NCBI RefSeq assembly: GCF_000013605.1
Contig: NC_007908.1
Location: forward strand, 2,790,001-2,854,000
Direction of reading: 5' to 3'
Length of the DNA stretch: 64,000 nucleotides
Origin: Rhodoferax ferrireducens T118
GTDB lineage: Bacteria > Pseudomonadota > Gammaproteobacteria > Burkholderiales > Burkholderiaceae_C
Part shown: positions 61,427-64,000 of the stretch, piece after piece
Position numbering within the stretch: position 1 is the stretch's first letter
How the letters are laid out: every line of letters starts with the position of its first letter
The notes under the pieces: generated by a model
Database searches by the model: none
What the model was told of the DNA's origin: nothing
The model's input: the letters and a program-made list of their open reading frames with translations, nothing else
Program-made: the position numbers and the translations under genes

Positions 61427-61657
61427 TTCCGTCTCACTAGTTAGTTTAATTATTTCGCTCGCGTCCTTTTGAGGACTCGGTTGCACACACGGCGGGCGCT
61501 ACAGCCAACATGCCGGTATCTTTTCTTTGCTTGTCTATTCCTTGCATAGCCGGTTCATGACCAGTGCACAGGACCAGGGTAGAAAAGCCATTTTTTATCT
61601 ATCCATTGAACATCTTGTACTCCTTTCAAGGCGGTGATATGGCATCCACCAGAGACG

Positions 61658-62866
61658 TCAAACGACGCCGCTTGCCTCCAACTGGGATATCTTCTCGTCG
61701 GACAGCCCGAGCAGCGTCTGGAGAACCTGCTTCGTACCCTCTCCCAATCGGGGGGGCGCACTCCGCACGGGCAAGCGCACACCATCGAAGCGATAGGGCG
61801 GTGCCAGTACATTCACGCTGCCAGCATCGGGGTGAGGCAGGGTTGTCACGAGCCCCGCATCGATCGCTCGTTTCGAGGTGAGCGCCTCGTGCAGGCCGGC
61901 CACCTCTCCACAGGGAATGCCGGCGCGGGTCAGCCGATCGAGCAAGTCCTTGCGCTTCCTGGCTCCAATTTCGCGTCTGATCTCGGGCACCAAAATCGCC
62001 CGGTTCGCGGAGCGGCCGAGGTTGGTCTTGAAACGTTCATCGGCTTCCAGATCGGGGCGCTCAATCACATCGTTGCAAAACCGCGTGAACTGGCTGTTGT
62101 TGCCGCACGCAACCACCACCGGCCCGTCTTGCGCGTCGTAGACGCCGTAGGGCATGATGGATGGATGCTCGTTGCCGTAACGTGGCGGATCTTCACCTTT
62201 GAGTAGCGCTTCCAGTCCGTAGTAGGCCGTGATCATCAGCCCGCAATCAAACAGCGCCATGCCAATGTGCCGCCCTTGACCCGTCTTCTGGCGCTCAAAC
62301 AACGCGGCCAGGATGGCTTGGGCGGCATACATGCCGGTGAGCATGTCGACCACGGCCACGCCGAACTTCAACGGTGGCTGATTGGCCTCGCCATTGAGCG
62401 CCATCAGCCCGGCCTCGCCCTGAATCACGAGATCGTAGCCGGGGCGAGCGGCTTCCGGCCCCTTGCGGTCGTAGCCCGTGATCGAACAGTAGATCAATTC
62501 CGGATGCTGCGCGCTCAGCTGCTCATAACCGAGCCCCATTTTCTCGATGCCACCGAATTTGAAATTCTGAATCACGACATCGCATTTCGCTGCGAGTTCA
62601 CTCGCAATTTCCTGGCCATCGGCGGTCTGCAGGTCAAGGGTGATTGATCGCTTGTTGCGGTTGACGCTATTGAAGTAGGCGGTCTCGGTCAAACCGATCC
62701 GCAAGCCCCAATCGCGCGTGTCGTCGCCTCGTTCAGGGTGCTCGACTTTGATCACTTCTGCACCCAGATCCCCCAGCACCATGCCGCACCAGGGGCCCGC
62801 CAGGACGCGGGAAAAATCGAGAACGCGCACACCCGCAAGCGGTAGCGAAGAATTTGTGTTCGGCAT
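61658..62866 (-). CDS. Class III CoA-transferase (CaiB/BaiF family)
   Basis: 402 residues. LPLAGVRVLDFSRVLAGPWCGMVLGDLGAEVIKVEHPERGDDTRDWG, NRNKRSITLDLQTADG, CDVVIQNFKFGG and GYDLVIQGEAGLMALNGE (active-site Asp in this region) mark the family. It moves CoA between acids such as succinate and an imported acid. Probably the activation step of the pathway; the partner acid is unknown. Confidence 0.93.
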   Translation of the reverse strand: MPNTNSSLPLAGVRVLDFSRVLAGPWCGMVLGDLGAEVIKVEHPERGDDTRDWGLRIGLTETAYFNSVNRNKRSITLDLQTADGQEIASELAAKCDVVIQNFKFGGIEKMGLGYEQLSAQHPELIYCSITGYDRKGPEAARPGYDLVIQGEAGLMALNGEANQPPLKFGVAVVDMLTGMYAAQAILAALFERQKTGQGRHIGMALFDCGLMITAYYGLEALLKGEDPPRYGNEHPSIMPYGVYDAQDGPVVVACGNNSQFTRFCNDVIERPDLEADERFKTNLGRSANRAILVPEIRREIGARKRKDLLDRLTRAGIPCGEVAGLHEALTSKRAIDAGLVTTLPHPDAGSVNVLAPPYRFDGVRLPVRSAPPRLGEGTKQVLQTLLGLSDEKISQLEASGVV

Positions 62867-62925
62867 GACTATTTCAATGATTCAAAAAGTTCTTTTACAG
62901 TGGCAACAGACGGCAGTGATCGGCC

Positions 62926-63732
62926 TCAATGCGCTTGCGGCGCAGCGCTCAGCGCGACGAAATCCGGCGTGCGTTTGTCCAGGAAAGCGCCAATGCCTTC
63001 GGCTGCTTCATCGTCACCTTGCGACTCGACCATCAACTGCGCTTCAAGCTCCATTTGGGTATCCAGATCGGCACCGAATGCATTCGCGCAAAGCATCTTG
63101 ATTCGCGCGCTTGCTCGCGCCGGGCCAGTGGCAAGTCGCTCGGCCAAGGCGACGGCCTCATCCAGTGCTGCGCCCTTTTCAACAAGTCTGTTGACGGCTC
63201 CCATCGCGTGCAGACGCTCGCCCGTGATGCGGTCGCCGGTCAGACACATCTCCGTCAGCATCTGGCGCGAGACGAACTCTGACAGGAATGCGGTGACACC
63301 ACCGTCTGGCGTCAGACCGACTTTGACGTAGGTCACGGAGAAGAATGCATTTTGCGCCACCACCAGCATGTCACAAGCGAGCGCAATCGACAGCCCGGCA
63401 CCCGCCGCACCACCTTCAACGGCGGCGATCACCGGCTTGCTGCAATTGCGGATGGCGCGGATCAAATCGTGCAGGCCTTCCAGCCGCTCGCGCCGCTGTG
63501 CGGGTGCCATCGCGCGGCGCTTGGCAAGCTGGTTCAGGTCACCTCCCGAGCAAAAGAAATCACCAGCGCCGGTCAGCACGATGGCACGAACCCCGGCATC
63601 TGCCTGTGCCTCGGCCAGCGCCGCCGGCAACTCGGCATACAGTCCTGGCGTGATGGCGTTGCGCCTGGCCGGGTTGTTGTTGATCAGGATGCGGACCGCG
63701 CCTTCCTGTCGGCTCAATACGGCAGTGCTCAT
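62926..63732 (-). CDS. Enoyl-CoA hydratase/isomerase family protein
   Basis: 268 residues. INNNPARRNAITPGLYAELPAAL, IVLTGAGDFFCSGGDLNQLAKRR (oxyanion loop) and KPVIAAVEGGAAGAGLSIALACDMLVVAQNAFFSVTYVKVGLTPDGG. A Glu is not at the second usual crotonase position (VGLTPDGGVTAFL), a variant seen in some isomerases. 4-base overlap with the acyl-CoA dehydrogenase gene. Confidence 0.92.
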   Translation of the reverse strand: MSTAVLSRQEGAVRILINNNPARRNAITPGLYAELPAALAEAQADAGVRAIVLTGAGDFFCSGGDLNQLAKRRAMAPAQRRERLEGLHDLIRAIRNCSKPVIAAVEGGAAGAGLSIALACDMLVVAQNAFFSVTYVKVGLTPDGGVTAFLSEFVSRQMLTEMCLTGDRITGERLHAMGAVNRLVEKGAALDEAVALAERLATGPARASARIKMLCANAFGADLDTQMELEAQLMVESQGDDEAAEGIGAFLDKRTPDFVALSAAPQAH

Positions 63733-64000
63733 GCCGCCGTCTGCCTGCCCAGAGCGATGAAACGCTGTAGATGATGGTCTTCGTCGCCGAGTTGGTGATC
63801 GATCATGATCAGGCGTTTGGCGTAGTGGGCCAATGGCAACTCCCAGGTCATTCCGATGCCGCCATGCATCTGGATGCTCTCTTCGGCCACCAGCGCGCCG
63901 ATTCGCCCGATGCTGACCTTCGCAGCCGACAGCGCGCGCTCGCGCGTCAGTCGGTCCGCATCATCAAGCGCCGCGGCGGCATTGATCACGGCTGAGCGGG
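63729..64000 (-). CDS. Acyl-CoA dehydrogenase, C-terminal part (runs off right edge)
   Basis: The frame is open to the edge. The visible ~90 residues include AKVSIGRIGALVAEESIQMHGGIGMTWELPLAHYAKR, which is the acyl-CoA dehydrogenase C-terminal four-helix region with the conserved QMHGGIG. The upstream part lies outside. First visible gene of the minus-strand catabolic run. Confidence 0.9.
   Translation of the reverse strand, partial: RSAVINAAAALDDADRLTRERALSAAKVSIGRIGALVAEESIQMHGGIGMTWELPLAHYAKRLIMIDHQLGDEDHHLQRFIALGRQTAA

Noticed and set aside
1..64000. tRNA, rRNA, CRISPR array, prophage or transposase
   Set aside because: I looked for cloverleaf-type ends, spaced direct repeats and integrase or transposase motifs on both strands and saw none.

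Overview
This 64 kb window looks like chromosomal DNA from a betaproteobacterium of the Comamonadaceae (Rhodoferax/Polaromonas-like). This is inferred from the GC-rich, tightly packed genes, the phaC-phaA-phaB order, the DUF58-transglutaminase-MltB-SmpB neighbourhood, the TRAP and Liv-type transporters, and a roughly 60-bp dispersed repeat. Names rest on recognised protein motifs; no database search was run. I saw no tRNA, rRNA, CRISPR array, transposase or phage gene.

Layout. 1-2.2 kb: end of a DUF58 gene and a transglutaminase (tgpA-like) gene. 2.2-15.8 kb: a block that seems to have been placed between tgpA and mltB. It carries a HEVAH-motif secreted protein, a LysR-linked redox operon (NADP oxidoreductase, DoxX, aromatic ring dioxygenase, esterase, orphan protein), a potassium group (kup, kdpE, short kdpD, kefB-like), an SRPBCC protein and a diguanylate cyclase. 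15.8-19.5 kb: mltB, smpB and an ECF sigma/anti-sigma module with a COG4315 protein. 19.6-21.2 kb: a P-loop kinase, a small membrane protein and glyoxalase I. 21.2-31.4 kb: nitrate/nitrite assimilation, comprising nasT, a sigma-54 promoter with an ANTAR-type leader and terminator, nrtABC, nirBD and nasA. 31.4-35.3 kb: polyhydroxybutyrate synthesis (phaCAB). 35.4-38.2 kb: a small membrane protein, a PgeF/laccase-domain protein and YcaO. 38.3-42.3 kb: a monooxygenase-fold protein, a FAH-family enzyme and a TRAP transporter. 42.3-44.4 kb: NUDIX and a DnaQ/GIY-YIG nuclease. 44.5-46.3 kb: a second redox group (pirin, DoxX, flavodoxin). 46.5-49.5 kb: PHB-depolymerase-like esterase, a ribbon-helix-helix regulator with a striking four-half-site operator, a CHRD/PEP-CTERM protein and DUF454. 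49.4-56.8 kb: dnaB, acs, nhaA and fumarase. 57-64 kb: livKHMGF, a CoA-transferase, an enoyl-CoA hydratase and an acyl-CoA dehydrogenase (partial), all on the minus strand, forming a catabolic island that runs off the right edge.

How it fits together. NasT, the leader and the sigma-54 promoter would switch on nitrate uptake and reduction to ammonium when nitrogen is scarce and nitrate is present. phaCAB, acs and fumarase connect acetyl-CoA storage, acetate activation and the TCA cycle. The Liv transporter and CoA enzymes probably import and degrade a carboxylic acid. The two redox groups share very similar DoxX paralogues.

The most unusual signals are non-coding. (1) A dispersed repeat occurs in eight copies. 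Three lie inside genes, and one of these supplies most of the MltB signal peptide. (2) The tgpA/mltB junction is duplicated on both sides of the 13.6-kb block. (3) The nitrate leader combines a sigma-54 promoter, two hairpins with six-base loops and a terminator. (4) A nested inverted-repeat element sits between nirD and nasA. (5) A symmetric 40-bp operator precedes the ribbon-helix-helix gene.
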